From NCBI GenBank assembly GCA_030848705.1, contig CM061241.1, positions 79,679,178 through 79,743,177 of the forward strand: a stretch of 64,000 nucleotides of DNA, written 5' to 3'. The position numbers were made by a program, and so were the translations under genes. Shown here in pieces: positions 19,584 through 29,877 of the stretch; positions within the stretch are counted from its first letter, which is position 1; each line of letters begins with the position of its first letter. The stretch is from Heracleum sosnowskyi (lineage: Eukaryota; Streptophyta; Magnoliopsida; Apiales; Apiaceae). The notes under the pieces were generated by a model. It was given only the letters and a program-made list of their open reading frames with translations, ran no database searches and had not been told where the DNA came from.

Positions 19584-20836
19584 ACTATCCCAAATAATTA
19601 TCACCATGAATTTGGATCCAAGCTATCTTCTGTTACACTTGTAAAATGCCAAAATTGTGTTTGGAGAGCAAAGTACAACCATGAGGCTAGGAAAATTAGT
19701 GGTCTTCGGAGATTTATGATATTCTATGGAGTGGATCCATTCAACATTGTGCAATTTAATTATTACAGTGATGATATCTTCATTGTAAAAATATTCAAAG
19801 AATATGAAATTGATAGTAAGTATCCTATTACGAATGCTGCAAGCTATTTTGAAAGCGAAAAAAGGGAAGAAATGGTTATTATATAAATTCATACATGAAC
19901 GCAGTAGTATGGAATTTGACAAAAATGCAGCTCTTTTTTATTTTAACAGTTTACAGAATATATGTGCTTACTATGAGATTGATATACATTATTCCTGTAA
20001 TGATGACATATTCCACAAAATGGTGAGTTAAATTATTTATATTTAACTATTAATTTATGTAAATATTTTCAACTTATGTCATTTCTTATGTTGCCAATGT
20101 AATTTGTGACTATGGAATTTAGAGATTGGAGAAAGAATTGAAGAATTTGTATGGTATTTGGGAACATGGTTCAAAGGTTTCACTGCGGTTAATTAAAAGT
20201 TCTTGGGATATTGAGGTGGAATTGATTGGAGGAAGATGTGAATTTGGTAAAGGCTGGTATGAATTTGCTACGGCATCAGAGTTAGAAGTGGGCGATAAGT
20301 TAGTTTTGTATGCTGATGTGACAAATGCTAGTATTCTTAATGTATGCATTTTCAAAGGACATGAGTACATTGGAGTTTATAATTCTGGTATTTATATTTT
20401 ACACTTGCTTATTATTTTTCTTTATACTTCCAAGTCTATGTAAAATTTAAAATTAATCTCCTCTTTTTTAATATCTTTTAGGAATTATGAACTGCAGTAG
20501 AGAATTCTTCAAAATTCTTACAGATGAGATGTTAGAAGATAATTCACTGGTATGTGCTTAATAATGCATTACAGACATCATATTACTTTCACTATATGTG
20601 TTATTGAGGAAAATGAGTGAAAAGATTAAATGCATGTGCAACAGGTTGTTCCGAAACTTGTCAAAGAAAAATACATTGAAGAGCTGCAGAATGCCAGGAA
20701 ATTTGATGTTTGCGGTCAACGATTTAAAATGTTTTATAATGCAAATGAAGGCCTAGTCTTTAACCTTGAACATGTTATGGAGTTATTCAAATTGAGAAGG
20801 AAAAATTTAATCAAATTATATTTGAATTTCTTTTAG
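19584..20836 (+). CDS. B3 DNA-binding domain (REM-like) gene, five 3' exons
   Basis: Five exons with GT-AG borders and compatible phases (19584-19815, 19931-20022, 20123-20387, 20482-20549, 20645-20836) give 282 residues and a stop. The first exon is a B3 domain from TIPNNYHHEFGSKLSSVTL to IFIVKIFKEYEID, with the conserved Trp (CVWRAKY). Exon 3 holds a second B3 (GSKVSLRL, FGKGWYEFATASELEVGDKL, NVCIFKG). Exon 5 (VVPKLVKEKYIEELQNARKF) may start a third, truncated domain. REM-type B3 proteins are plant nuclear DNA-binding proteins. The amino end is missing, so it is either a gene with an unseen first exon or a 5'-truncated copy. No frameshifts or stops were seen in the five exons. Confidence 0.7.
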
Positions 20837-21128
20837 ATAAATTCATAAAATAAATTGTATAGAAGGCTGTAATATATCGATTAGTACATATATACAAAAT
20901 TATAATTGGACTAAAATTTAAAACTGGGTGAAAAAATAATGAACATTATGTATACCTTAATAAAATATGTAGCTCAGTAATTATTCTAAAATATTTAGCA
21001 TTGTAGTCCAATTAAAAATATTTTGAAGAAATTTAGCATGTTTGACAACATAATTTAATTTAAACGTTGATTTTAATATTATAATAATACACATTAAAAT
21101 AAATTTAGACAACTGAATTAAAAAGTTT
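20837..21128. other. Short AT-rich 3' flank of the B3 gene
   Basis: AT-rich sequence between the B3 stop codon and the first unit of the tandem array. No features seen. Confidence 0.3.
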
Positions 21129-23230
21129 GAGTTAAAGGGTTCTCATTGTCGGGCTTGTCATCTACCAATGACGCCTCAAATTATGAAAATAGTATAATAT
21201 AAGGATCCAACATATATAGTATACTATATATACTATATAGTATAACGGTACTCGACGTTACCTCATGGTGACGTCTCACATCCAATTTCGAACCCTGATA
21301 TGATAATAATTATATAATAAAAAACAAAATATGAAAAATATATAGAGAAAAACATTTAAAGGTTTATCATTGTAGGAGTTGTCGTCTACCGATGACGCCT
21401 CACATTATGAAAATAGTATAATATAAGGATCCAGTAAAAATAAAAAGAAAGTTATTTATATATCCGACTTTAAATTTTGATAAAATTATCAAACATAAAA
21501 ACTTTTTTGATTTGGTTAGTTAGATTTTAAATAAAATGTGATATGATCAGTCGTTTTAAAGTATAATTTTAAATCAACATTCCTCTATATAATATATAAT
21601 TATATAGTACTCCCTTTGTACCATCCATTTCTTTACAATTTCCTTTTTGGGATGTCCATCACAATTCTTTACATTTCTAAAATTTCCTAAAGTAGTAAAT
21701 AATTTTTAATATAAAAATCAATAATACCCACTACTTTCGTCCAATATAGTCACTTTATACATTAAGTATTGATTGGTCTCACCACTTTACTAACTTTTTT
21801 TCCACTACTATATACATTTTCTTAACCTTCGAGCTCAACCCAAATGTAAATGTAAACAAATGGGTGAAACGGAGGGAGTATAACGTTACTCGATGTCCCC
21901 TGACGGCGACGTCTCGCATCCAATTTCGAACCCTGATATAATAATTATATAATAAAACAAAATATGATAAAAAAGAGAAAAATTTTGAGTTAAAGGTTTC
22001 TCATTGTGAGGATTGTTGTCTATCAATAGCGCCTCACATTATGAAAATAGTGTAATATAAGGATCCAACCAAAATAAAAAGAATGATATGTATATATCCA
22101 ACTTTAATTTTTGATAAATTTATCAAACATAAATTTTTTTTTGCTTTGGTTGGTTAAAGTTTGAATGAAATGTGATCCGAACAGTTGTTTTAAAGTATAA
22201 TTTTCAATCAACATTACTCTATATACTATATAAGTATATAGTATAACGTTACTCGACGTCACCTCACGGCGACGTCTCGCATTCAGTTTCGAAACCTGAT
22301 ATGATAATAATTATAGAAAAAAAAACAAAATATGAAAAATATATAGAAAAAATGTTTGATTTAAAGGTTTATCATTATCGGGGTTGTCATATACAGATGA
22401 CGCCTCACATTTTGAAAATAGTATAATATAAAAACATTACTCTAAATTTTGATAAAAAGAAAGTTAATTATATATCCAACTTTAAATTTTGATAAATTTA
22501 TAAAACTTAAAAACTTGTTTGATTTGTTTAGTTTGATTTTGAATGAAATGTGATCCGAACAGCCGTTTTAAAGTATAATTTTCAATCAACATTACTCTAC
22601 ATAATATATAATTATATATTATAATGTTTCTCACATCCAATTTTGAACCTTGATATAATAATAATTATAGAATAAAACAGAATATTAAAAACAATTAGAG
22701 CAAAAAGCTCGAGTTAAAAGGTTTCTCATTGTCGGGGTTGCCGTCACACCTCCATTATGAAAATAGTATAATATAATGATCTGACCTAAATAATAATAAA
22801 GTTATTTATATTTTCAACTTTAAATTTTGATAAATTTATTAAACATAATAACATTTTTGGTTTGGTTAGTTAAATTTTGAATGAAATGTGATTCGAACAG
22901 TAATTTTAAAGTATGATTTTTAATGAACATTACTTTATATAATATATAATTATAGTATAACGTTACTCGAACGGTGACATCTCGTATCAAATTTTGAACC
23001 CTTATATGATAATATTTATATAATAAAAAAAAGATAAAGAGAAAAAGTTCGAGTTAAAGGTTTCTCATGTAGGGGTTGTCATGTAGGGGTTGTCGTATAC
23101 CAATGATGCATCGCATTCTGAAAATAGTATAATCTAATGACCTAAACAAAATAAAGAAAGTTATTTAAATATCCAACTTCAAATTCTTTATAAATTTATT
23201 AAACATAAAATAACATTATATCAAATATTG
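21129..23230. repeat. Tandem array, unit 340-370 bp, six copies
   Basis: Copies begin near 21129, 21350, 21986, 22357, 22711 and 23051. Each starts GAGTTAAAGGTTTCTCATTG, then GACGCCTCACATTATGAAAA, TAGTATAATATAAGGATCC, an AT-rich middle, GTTACTCGACGTCACCTC and CATCCAATTTCGAACCCTGA. Spacings are about 221 (middle deleted), 636 (365 without an inserted MITE), 371, 354 and 340. The copies are clearly diverged. The module TTTCGAACCCTG resembles a tRNA B box, but no matching A box was found. Confidence 0.85.
21610..21878. mobile_element. Stowaway-type MITE (269 bp) in the tandem array
   Basis: Ends are CTCCCTTTGTACCATCCATT and, read inward from the other side, CTCCCTCCGTTTCACCCATT. Flanking TA on both sides is the Tc1/mariner target duplication. 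Other array copies show the empty site (TATAGTATAACG), so the insertion point is exact. No coding capacity. Confidence 0.85.
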
Positions 23231-23707
23231 CATTAAAATTATAAGTATACTTTGTAAAATTTTAAAACTGAAGAAAGTTAAATGAAATTTATAAATTTAT
23301 ATATAATTATGTTAAATATTTTACTTAATTCCTGTATTGAGCTTTTCAAATTTGAGTTTAGAATTTTTAACAATATAGATTGGATATTAAGAGATAAGCA
23401 TAATATGTATAATTATTTGTACAACACAAAAACTATTAAATAATTTTGTTTATAAGAGTTTTGTACAATTTCATGTAAAAGATGCTCAAATCAATAATAA
23501 ATATCAAATTAATTTTGCAAAATTTATTTTATATGTTTATTTAATTCATATAATAAGTTAATATTAAAATAATTCATAACAAATAATTTTAGTTAAAATA
23601 ACTTTAACTATTAAAATTATATACTAAAATAGTTTTTTGGCCTCGCGTGAGCTACACCTAGACTTGTTCATATTAGTAAAAAACCAATAAGATTAACTGT
23701 AAGGTAT
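23231..23707. other. AT-rich intergenic sequence
   Basis: No coding sense or element boundary could be supported. A short GC-richer patch (GGCCTCGCGTGAGCTACACC, 23640-23659) stands out but cannot be assigned. Confidence 0.3.
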
Positions 23708-23801
23708 TTATAACTGTATAAGTTCACATTTAGTGTCCCCATCACCAGAAAGTCCAATGTCAACTTTATTGTCATCATGACCATTTGCCCATTTGGTACA
23801 T
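23708..23801 (-). pseudogene. Possible terminal exon of an unknown gene, split by element B
   Basis: Minus-strand frame ending TAA at 23708-23710. Its other half is 34956-34987, beyond element B. If the insertion and one TSD copy are ignored, about 40 codons stay open from an AG acceptor at 34988-34989 (before 34987) to the stop, reading STHLHFEDQ and then WANGHDDNKVDIGLSGDG. Composition is protein-like, but I do not recognise the family and a second frame is also open. The exon may be a relic or chance. Confidence 0.3.
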
Positions 23802-24347
23802 TGTTAGGCCGAATACACAATATAATCAAGTATGTATGAGAATAACGGTAATTAAGAACACTGTTTATGAATCAATAAACTGTATTTATATTAACAGCTT
23901 CTCTCTTTATGATGTTAATGAATCACAAAGAGCTTCTAGGTTACAAGAATAATATATCAATATTCGCGTCCCTTCTAGGGATAACCTATCTGTGTTTTTA
24001 TAGTACACAGCTACATACAATCCTTATCTAATTGATATTCCTACAAGTTAGCTATACAAAACTTATCAATTAAGGATTGCTTCTTTTCTTCTATTCCGTA
24101 TCCTTAGCTGTATCAATATATTCTGCTTCTTTCCATCTTCAGAATATATTGCTTCTAGAATCTTCAATTCAGCCCCGACAGCTAATTCAACTATCACCCT
24201 GTCAGACTTTAAATAAACTCTGACCGGCTTCAATTAAACTCTTTACCCTGTCAGAGTTTAACTAAACTCTGACTGGCTTCTGATAAACTCTTGTCAGTAC
24301 CTGTTGCTTAAACACTGATAAACAAACATTAGCAATTATATCTAACA
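23802..24347 (-). repeat. 3' LTR of element B
   Basis: 546 bp, same length as the 5' LTR with one visible difference. It is preceded, in element orientation, by the polypurine tract at 24349-24360. Confidence 0.95.
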
Positions 24348-24348
24348 A

Positions 24349-24360
24349 TCTCCCCCAACT
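24349..24360 (-). promoter_or_regulatory. Polypurine tract of element B
   Basis: Minus strand AGTTGGGGGAGA, ending one base before the 3' LTR. It shares TTGGGGGAGA with the tract of element A. Confidence 0.85.
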
Positions 24361-24510
24361 TGTTCATAATAAAATGTACAAGTTAAACATATAATTGATG
24401 ATGTCAAAACCATTTAACAAATGCAGTGTTTAACATATAACAGAGTTTGATTTAAAACAGAGTTTAAATTTGACTTAGAATAGAAAATATTAAAAACTTA
24501 CAGTCAGACT

Positions 24511-26604
24511 TTACTTGACTTCTTCAATATCAGGTACAGTCCTGAGATAATCAATCAGCAGTCTTCTCTCAGCATTCTCAAGTTCAGCTATCATAATCTC
24601 TTTCAGCTCCTTATACTCTGGATCTCCTTCACCAGTTTGATATATGGCAGCCCTCAGAGAATAAATACTATTCTTCTTCATGTCATTTCCTAACCGAATG
24701 TACTGAGCTTTATCTGACTCTAAGTTGAATTTTAAGACTTTTATTCCAAGTGCAGTTGTAAATCTAGCACTGTTTTTCTTCATCTCCACCAACTTTCCAG
24801 CATGATCTCTATACTTTGGTGTATAAGTATTTGAGACTTCTCCTCCTCCAAGCATCACTTTTGATCTCAGCATCTTTTCTCTTAAGATTTGAGCAACATT
24901 ATGGGTATGTCTGTTCTTAACTTTCAACAGATAAAGTACATATTCAAGTTCTTCCCATGATTTGAGATTTACATCAGATTCTCCAACTCTATAAACACTT
25001 CCATCACTCATGAAGTATAACAGAAACTGCTTCTTCAAGACTCTGTGAAAAATCAACTGAACAGATTCTAACTTATCAAGATTTTCTTGTGTATCCCTAA
25101 TACCAGATCTTGCCAGTGAAATATTGTCTTGAGATCTGTTATTTATTCTCTTCTCCCTATGTGAACCTAAACCAGACTTATCATAAGATTCTTTTCCAAG
25201 TACAGTCCTGGTTTGAGAAAAATCCACAGGTTGAAGTGTCAGAGTTTCAGAGAGTACAGGTCTTAAGAAACCTTTGAGTTGAGGAGCTAGCTGAGTTTGC
25301 ACAGCTTGAGCCTTGTCAGAGGCTGGCTTATCTTCAATAGTATCATCAACTTGAGCAGCGTCAGAGGTTGAGTTTGCTAATCTTGTTTCAACTTGAGCAA
25401 TGTCAGAGGTTGAATAAATCTTCTTAGGTAACTGTTCTTCTTCTACCAGTTTACCTTTTCCTTTGTCAGCATTTTTAATCACAGGCCTCCTTGAGTACTG
25501 TAAACTCTGATCAAAGTTTACATTCTCTTTGATAACAATTCCTTTTTCTTTCTTTCTAGGAGCCTTGATTTCCTTCTTCTTGTAGATTCCAGCTTTAAGA
25601 TTCTTCTTGTGTTCTTCAGCAAGCATTTGCTCTTCAGCTTGGATATCTTCAATTGTAACATCTTTTCCATGCTCTTTAATAAAGATCCTAGCAGCAATCT
25701 CTTCATCAGTAGATGGGTTAGCTGAAACAACTAAACTTTTGTTGAGGTTTGAAGTAGATTGACCACCAGAAGTAGATTGACCACCAGAGTTTATTACACG
25801 TTTTTGCCTTTGAGCAGAAATCCTTCTTTCATTTCCTCTGCTTCCCCCATCAGTAGAATCATCCTTCCGTCTCAGAGTTTTAGTAGCTTTGCATTTGTCT
25901 TTAGGTATACTCTCCCCCTTTTTGACATCATCAGAAAGAAGTACTGATGTCAGCAATTCAAGCGCAGTAGAAATGGAAGTCAGTTGAGCAGACATAGCAT
26001 TCTGGTTGTCCTCAACTGTCCCAAGCCTCTTCTTGATTTCTTCAGAATCCCTGGCTTGCTGCTTGAACATGGCATAGTAAGAAGTTCTGTCAGCCTTTAA
26101 AGTAAGATCCCTCAGACTTACTTCATTCCTCAATTTTGTAAGCATCTGTTGATTCTCATCAAATCTATTATTAAGAGATTTGACTTGAATAACAGTGGCC
26201 TGTAAGCTCGTAAGAACATCAGGATTTGTAATCTTCTTAACAGAATCAGATAGAAAATCTGCAGCCCGTTGTGCTGGAAAAACACAATCTGCATTAGCCC
26301 ATGCATTGTAGTACATATTCTGAAAATGCTCAGAAGCAGCCCTTTGAACTTCCCTCTCTTCAGTAGAATTTGCTTGAATATCAGAAACTTCCACTTGAAT
26401 ATCAGAGTTTGAATGAGCAGGACTAGCTGCAGCATTGTCATCCTCTCTGTGAATATCTTCAAGCACATTTTCAGCAGTGATTTCATCAATTAACTGTGCA
26501 GTGGCATCAGGTACTTGATCTGCGACAGTTTGAGGAACATCAGAGTTTGCTGGAGCAGTAACCTCTGCTTCTCTCTGAACAATCTCAACAACTGATTGTT
26601 TCAA
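24511..26604 (-). CDS. Element B third ORF, coiled-coil and C-terminal part
   Basis: A 697-residue frame that is open upstream without an ATG to about 26815, joining the N-terminal domain after one stop and one frameshift. It begins acidic and low-complexity (ENVLEDIHREDDNAAASPAH). Residues ~115-230 look coiled-coil (LTKLRNEVSLRDLTLKADRT, then IKKRLGTVEDNQNAMSAQL). A basic KGKGKLVEEE patch and a more globular C-terminus follow (RVLKKQFLLYFMSDGSVYRV, REKMLRSKVMLGG). The order domain, low complexity, coil, KGKGK patch, C-terminus is the same as in element A, although C-terminal sequence similarity is weak. Confidence 0.8.
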   Translation of the reverse strand: MKQSVVEIVQREAEVTAPANSDVPQTVADQVPDATAQLIDEITAENVLEDIHREDDNAAASPAHSNSDIQVEVSDIQANSTEEREVQRAASEHFQNMYYNAWANADCVFPAQRAADFLSDSVKKITNPDVLTSLQATVIQVKSLNNRFDENQQMLTKLRNEVSLRDLTLKADRTSYYAMFKQQARDSEEIKKRLGTVEDNQNAMSAQLTSISTALELLTSVLLSDDVKKGESIPKDKCKATKTLRRKDDSTDGGSRGNERRISAQRQKRVINSGGQSTSGGQSTSNLNKSLVVSANPSTDEEIAARIFIKEHGKDVTIEDIQAEEQMLAEEHKKNLKAGIYKKKEIKAPRKKEKGIVIKENVNFDQSLQYSRRPVIKNADKGKGKLVEEEQLPKKIYSTSDIAQVETRLANSTSDAAQVDDTIEDKPASDKAQAVQTQLAPQLKGFLRPVLSETLTLQPVDFSQTRTVLGKESYDKSGLGSHREKRINNRSQDNISLARSGIRDTQENLDKLESVQLIFHRVLKKQFLLYFMSDGSVYRVGESDVNLKSWEELEYVLYLLKVKNRHTHNVAQILREKMLRSKVMLGGGEVSNTYTPKYRDHAGKLVEMKKNSARFTTALGIKVLKFNLESDKAQYIRLGNDMKKNSIYSLRAAIYQTGEGDPEYKELKEIMIAELENAERRLLIDYLRTVPDIEEVK

Positions 26605-26855
26605 AGTTTCAAGTAAAACAATATCCTCATGATCATAATCTGTTGCATCAGCATGTACAGCAACAGCTTCTGGAACTGGATCAACTCTAATCTGATCAAC
26701 TTCCTCACCTTTCTCAAAATCAAGAGAAATGATTTCTGTGTGAGAAGCAATAGGTTCTACTAATTCAGTAGTAGCTTGATCAGCTTCCAGTACAATATCT
26801 TCATTCTTTTTCTCTGAGGCACAACATCAACATTTGATGCCTCAGCTTCAGTTTG

Positions 26856-27752
26856 TTACAAACCAGACGTAACTGCTCGAACTTTGGATCTCTTTGACCT
26901 CTGTGGTTGAGACACAGAAGGTCCAGCTTCAGCAGTTGTTACTTGTTGTTGTTGTAAGTTGTCAAGAAATTGTTGCACTGATGCAGGCAACAGTAAAGGA
27001 CCAACTTCTCCTTTCTTGTTGTCCTTGTTGATAAGATCAGAAAATATACGTTTGTGCAGTTTAAACGAAAGTATAACATCATCCTCTTCTATCTCAACAT
27101 TTGGGCAGCAAAAATTAAATATCAATTGACAAAACCTAGAGAAATAAACAACATTTCTATTCTCTAGCATTTTCTCACCAATATTAGTTAGAACTAATCT
27201 AGCAACATCAAATTGACTGCCATAGAGAAGAGAATACCCGATCTGTAGACTATCCGTGGGAATCGCATCCCAATTGGTGCACTTCTTTCCAAAAGCCCGA
27301 GTAATGCAATCGAAAAAGAAGCTCCATTCCTTGCGCAAAAATGGCCTTTTCAGTTGACCTATCTTTGTCAAAGGTCCAGTGTAGCCTATCTCGTTCATCA
27401 TTCTGACGAGCTCAGAGTCTCCAACAGAGATTGTGAATGCATTGAAATCTTCAAGACCCAAAGCATCACGAACAGTAGTAGGAGTAACAACAAAATCATC
27501 TCCTTGAAACTCAAAAATTATAGATGGCGATCCAGACTCTCCTCCATTATCATAAATACCTGTCTGCCAAAAAGTTCGAATTTGAGTCGCAGACAGCTTC
27601 GATGGTGCGGTTAGAGCAGTACCGATATCAGAGTGTAACAAAAACCTCTGAATCAAATGAAACGCCTCCGGTGCATTCTCATTTGCTACAGGTGCAGAAT
27701 AATTGTTGGGAACAAATTCTAATTCAGAAGCAATAAACGCTGTAGTTGCCAT
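26856..27752 (-). CDS. Element B third ORF, N-terminal domain
   Basis: A 298-residue frame from ATG 27752. Residues ~30-215 match the N-terminal domain of the element A third ORF in order and spacing: FW at 61, DALGL at 96-100, FLRKEWSFFFD at 138-148, WDAI at 161, YSL at 173, VYFSRF at 202-207. The tail turns basic (QRSKRSKVRAV) and then meets TAA at 26856-26858. The same frame stays open beyond the stop for about 13 codons to a frameshift near 26818, after which the coding sense continues in the 24511-26604 frame. I know no characterised function for this domain. Confidence 0.85.
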   Translation of the reverse strand: MATTAFIASELEFVPNNYSAPVANENAPEAFHLIQRFLLHSDIGTALTAPSKLSATQIRTFWQTGIYDNGGESGSPSIIFEFQGDDFVVTPTTVRDALGLEDFNAFTISVGDSELVRMMNEIGYTGPLTKIGQLKRPFLRKEWSFFFDCITRAFGKKCTNWDAIPTDSLQIGYSLLYGSQFDVARLVLTNIGEKMLENRNVVYFSRFCQLIFNFCCPNVEIEEDDVILSFKLHKRIFSDLINKDNKKGEVGPLLLPASVQQFLDNLQQQQVTTAEAGPSVSQPQRSKRSKVRAVTSGL

Positions 27753-28686
27753 TTGTAAGATTTGAAAATAAGAAGAACTGGGCTTTGAAAGTGTTTGAGT
27801 GTTTGTGTGTGAGTAAAAGCTTATGAAAAGATGAGGTGCGTAAAAGATTGAATCGTGTGTATGTAGTAGCAGAGTTTACCGAAATCAGTATTTAGATCAT
27901 CTCAAAGTGCATAAAATCCACAAACTAAAGTAGTAAAAACTGGTTGCCTAAACTCTCATGTATAACATAGACACTGATTTTTCTATCTAAACTCTGTATT
28001 ACTGATATCCTTTCATTTGGATATGTCTTTTATTTTTCCACCCCCTTTATTATATATATATATATATATATTTTTTTTTATTTTTTTTTTCCAGTAATCA
28101 GTGGTTGGCACTAGTCACCAAAAATCAAAGATTTTAGCCCTTATTTCATACAATAAGTTCCTGGATCTTCCTAGGCACAACATGATCTCAAAGGAATTTG
28201 TGCTCTGTTTGGCATCTTTTGATGTGAGGGTGAATTATTTGCATTAAATAATCAGAGTTTAGACTTTTCATCAGTAATTATAATTAACTTATGAGAGAAG
28301 ATGCAAACAGCTAATACAGACTCAGTGTATAGGATCAATAAACTAAGAGATGCTATAAATATAGAGACAGTATCATGCTGTGTTAGCTTACTGCACATAT
28401 TTGAGATCAGAATCTATCAACTCTTAAGGATTCACAATTACTTACTAAGAATTATGCTTCATACATATTTCTTCATTGGTCCAAATGTTTCAGACAAAAT
28501 TACAATCAGAGTATAACATTAAACTATAACTATCAGAGTATGACCAACAGAGTTTACCATCAGAGTATGATCAACAGAGTTTACCATCAGAGTTTAACAT
28601 GCTGGTTCACATAACAGTTAACATGTGCAAGGAATCATGAGCATTTAAACAATCAAACATGAGTATTTTGAGTCTAACCCGTATCT
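27753..28686 (-). other. Spacer between pol and third ORF of element B
   Basis: Non-coding in all frames. It contains tandem CAGAGTTTACCATCAGAGTA-type repeats (28540-28600), an AT dinucleotide run with a T run at about 28050-28090, and, read on the minus strand, a CA-rich leader before the third ORF. The minus-strand TCTAAATAC at 27888-27896 is a weak TATA-like candidate. Confidence 0.6.
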
Positions 28687-29877
28687 CTAGTCTGAACCAG
28701 AGATCATTCCAAGTTCATTTACCAATCTTGTAAACGTAGCTTCACTCAAAGGTTTGGTGAAGATATCTGCAAGTTGTTGGTCTGTAGACACAAAATGAAG
28801 CTCAATGTTCCCTTCTTCCACATGTTCTCTGATAAAATGATATCTTATGCTGATGTGCTTGGTCATGGAGTGCTGTACTGGATTACCTGTCATAGCAATA
28901 GCACTTTGGTTATCACAGAAAATAGGTATTTTAGAGTATCTTAACCCATAATCCAGCAGTTGATTCTTCATCCATAAAATCTGTGCACAACAGCTACCAG
29001 CTGCTATATACTCTGCTTCAGCAGTGGATGTGGAGATTGACTTCTGTTTCTTGCTGTACCAAGAAACTAATCTGTCTCCTAAAAATTGACAGCTTCCACT
29101 TGTACTTTTTCTGTCTATCTTACAGCCTGCAAAATCTGCATCAGAGTAACCAATTAACTTAAACTCTGATTCTCTAGGATACCACAAACCCAGGGTTATG
29201 GTTCCTTTGAGATATTTGAAGATCCTTTTCACAGCTGTTAGATGAGGCTCTCTGGGATCTGCTTGAAATCTTGCACAAAGACATGTTGCATACATGATAT
29301 CAGGTCTACTTGCAGTAAGATACAGTAGAGACCCTATCATTCCTCTGTAGTTAGTCATATCTACTGAGGCTCCTGTGTCTTTGTCAAGCTTCGTTGCTGT
29401 AGCCATGGGAGTTGTAGCAGATGAACTATCAAGCATACCAAATTTCTTGAGAAGATTTCTGGTATACTTTGCTTGATTGATAAAAATCCCATCATCTGTT
29501 TGCTTGACCTGTAAGCCTAGAAAATAACTAAGCTCTCCCATCATGCTCATTTGATACCTGGATTGCATAAGCTTTGCAAACTTCTTACAAAGTTTGTCAT
29601 TAGTAGATCCAAAAATAATATCATCTACATAAATTTGAACTAAAAGCAAATCATCACCAGAATTGAAATAAAACAGGGTTTTATCAATTGTACCTCTTGT
29701 GAACCCACTTTCTAAAAGAAATTGAGCAAGAGTTTCATACCATGCTCTTGGTGCTTGCTTTAGTCCATATAATGCCTTGTCAAGCCTGTAGACATAATCT
29801 GGATGCTTGGAATCTACAAATCCTGGTGGTTGTTCAACAAACACTTCTTCTTCAAGCTTCCCATTGAGAAAAAGCAC
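28687..29877 (-). CDS. Element B Pol, second part: reverse transcriptase catalytic region and RNase H
   Basis: A 396-residue frame continuing pol after a 1-nt frameshift at the T run near 29870. It carries KALYGLKQAPRAWYETL, the catalytic IYVDDIIFGS, MSMMGELSYFLGLQ, and RNase H motifs KSTSGSCQFLG, STAEAEYIAAGS, CDNQSAIA and QLADIFTKPL, with a normal stop. Its only defect is separation from the upstream half. The overlap with the first part (29852-29877) is what a single inserted T would produce. Confidence 0.92.
   Translation of the reverse strand: MLFLNGKLEEEVFVEQPPGFVDSKHPDYVYRLDKALYGLKQAPRAWYETLAQFLLESGFTRGTIDKTLFYFNSGDDLLLVQIYVDDIIFGSTNDKLCKKFAKLMQSRYQMSMMGELSYFLGLQVKQTDDGIFINQAKYTRNLLKKFGMLDSSSATTPMATATKLDKDTGASVDMTNYRGMIGSLLYLTASRPDIMYATCLCARFQADPREPHLTAVKRIFKYLKGTITLGLWYPRESEFKLIGYSDADFAGCKIDRKSTSGSCQFLGDRLVSWYSKKQKSISTSTAEAEYIAAGSCCAQILWMKNQLLDYGLRYSKIPIFCDNQSAIAMTGNPVQHSMTKHISIRYHFIREHVEEGNIELHFVSTDQQLADIFTKPLSEATFTRLVNELGMISGSD

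Noticed and set aside
28040..28090. Long AT dinucleotide and T run as a regulatory element
   Set aside because: Simple sequence; no support for a function beyond possible microsatellite variation.
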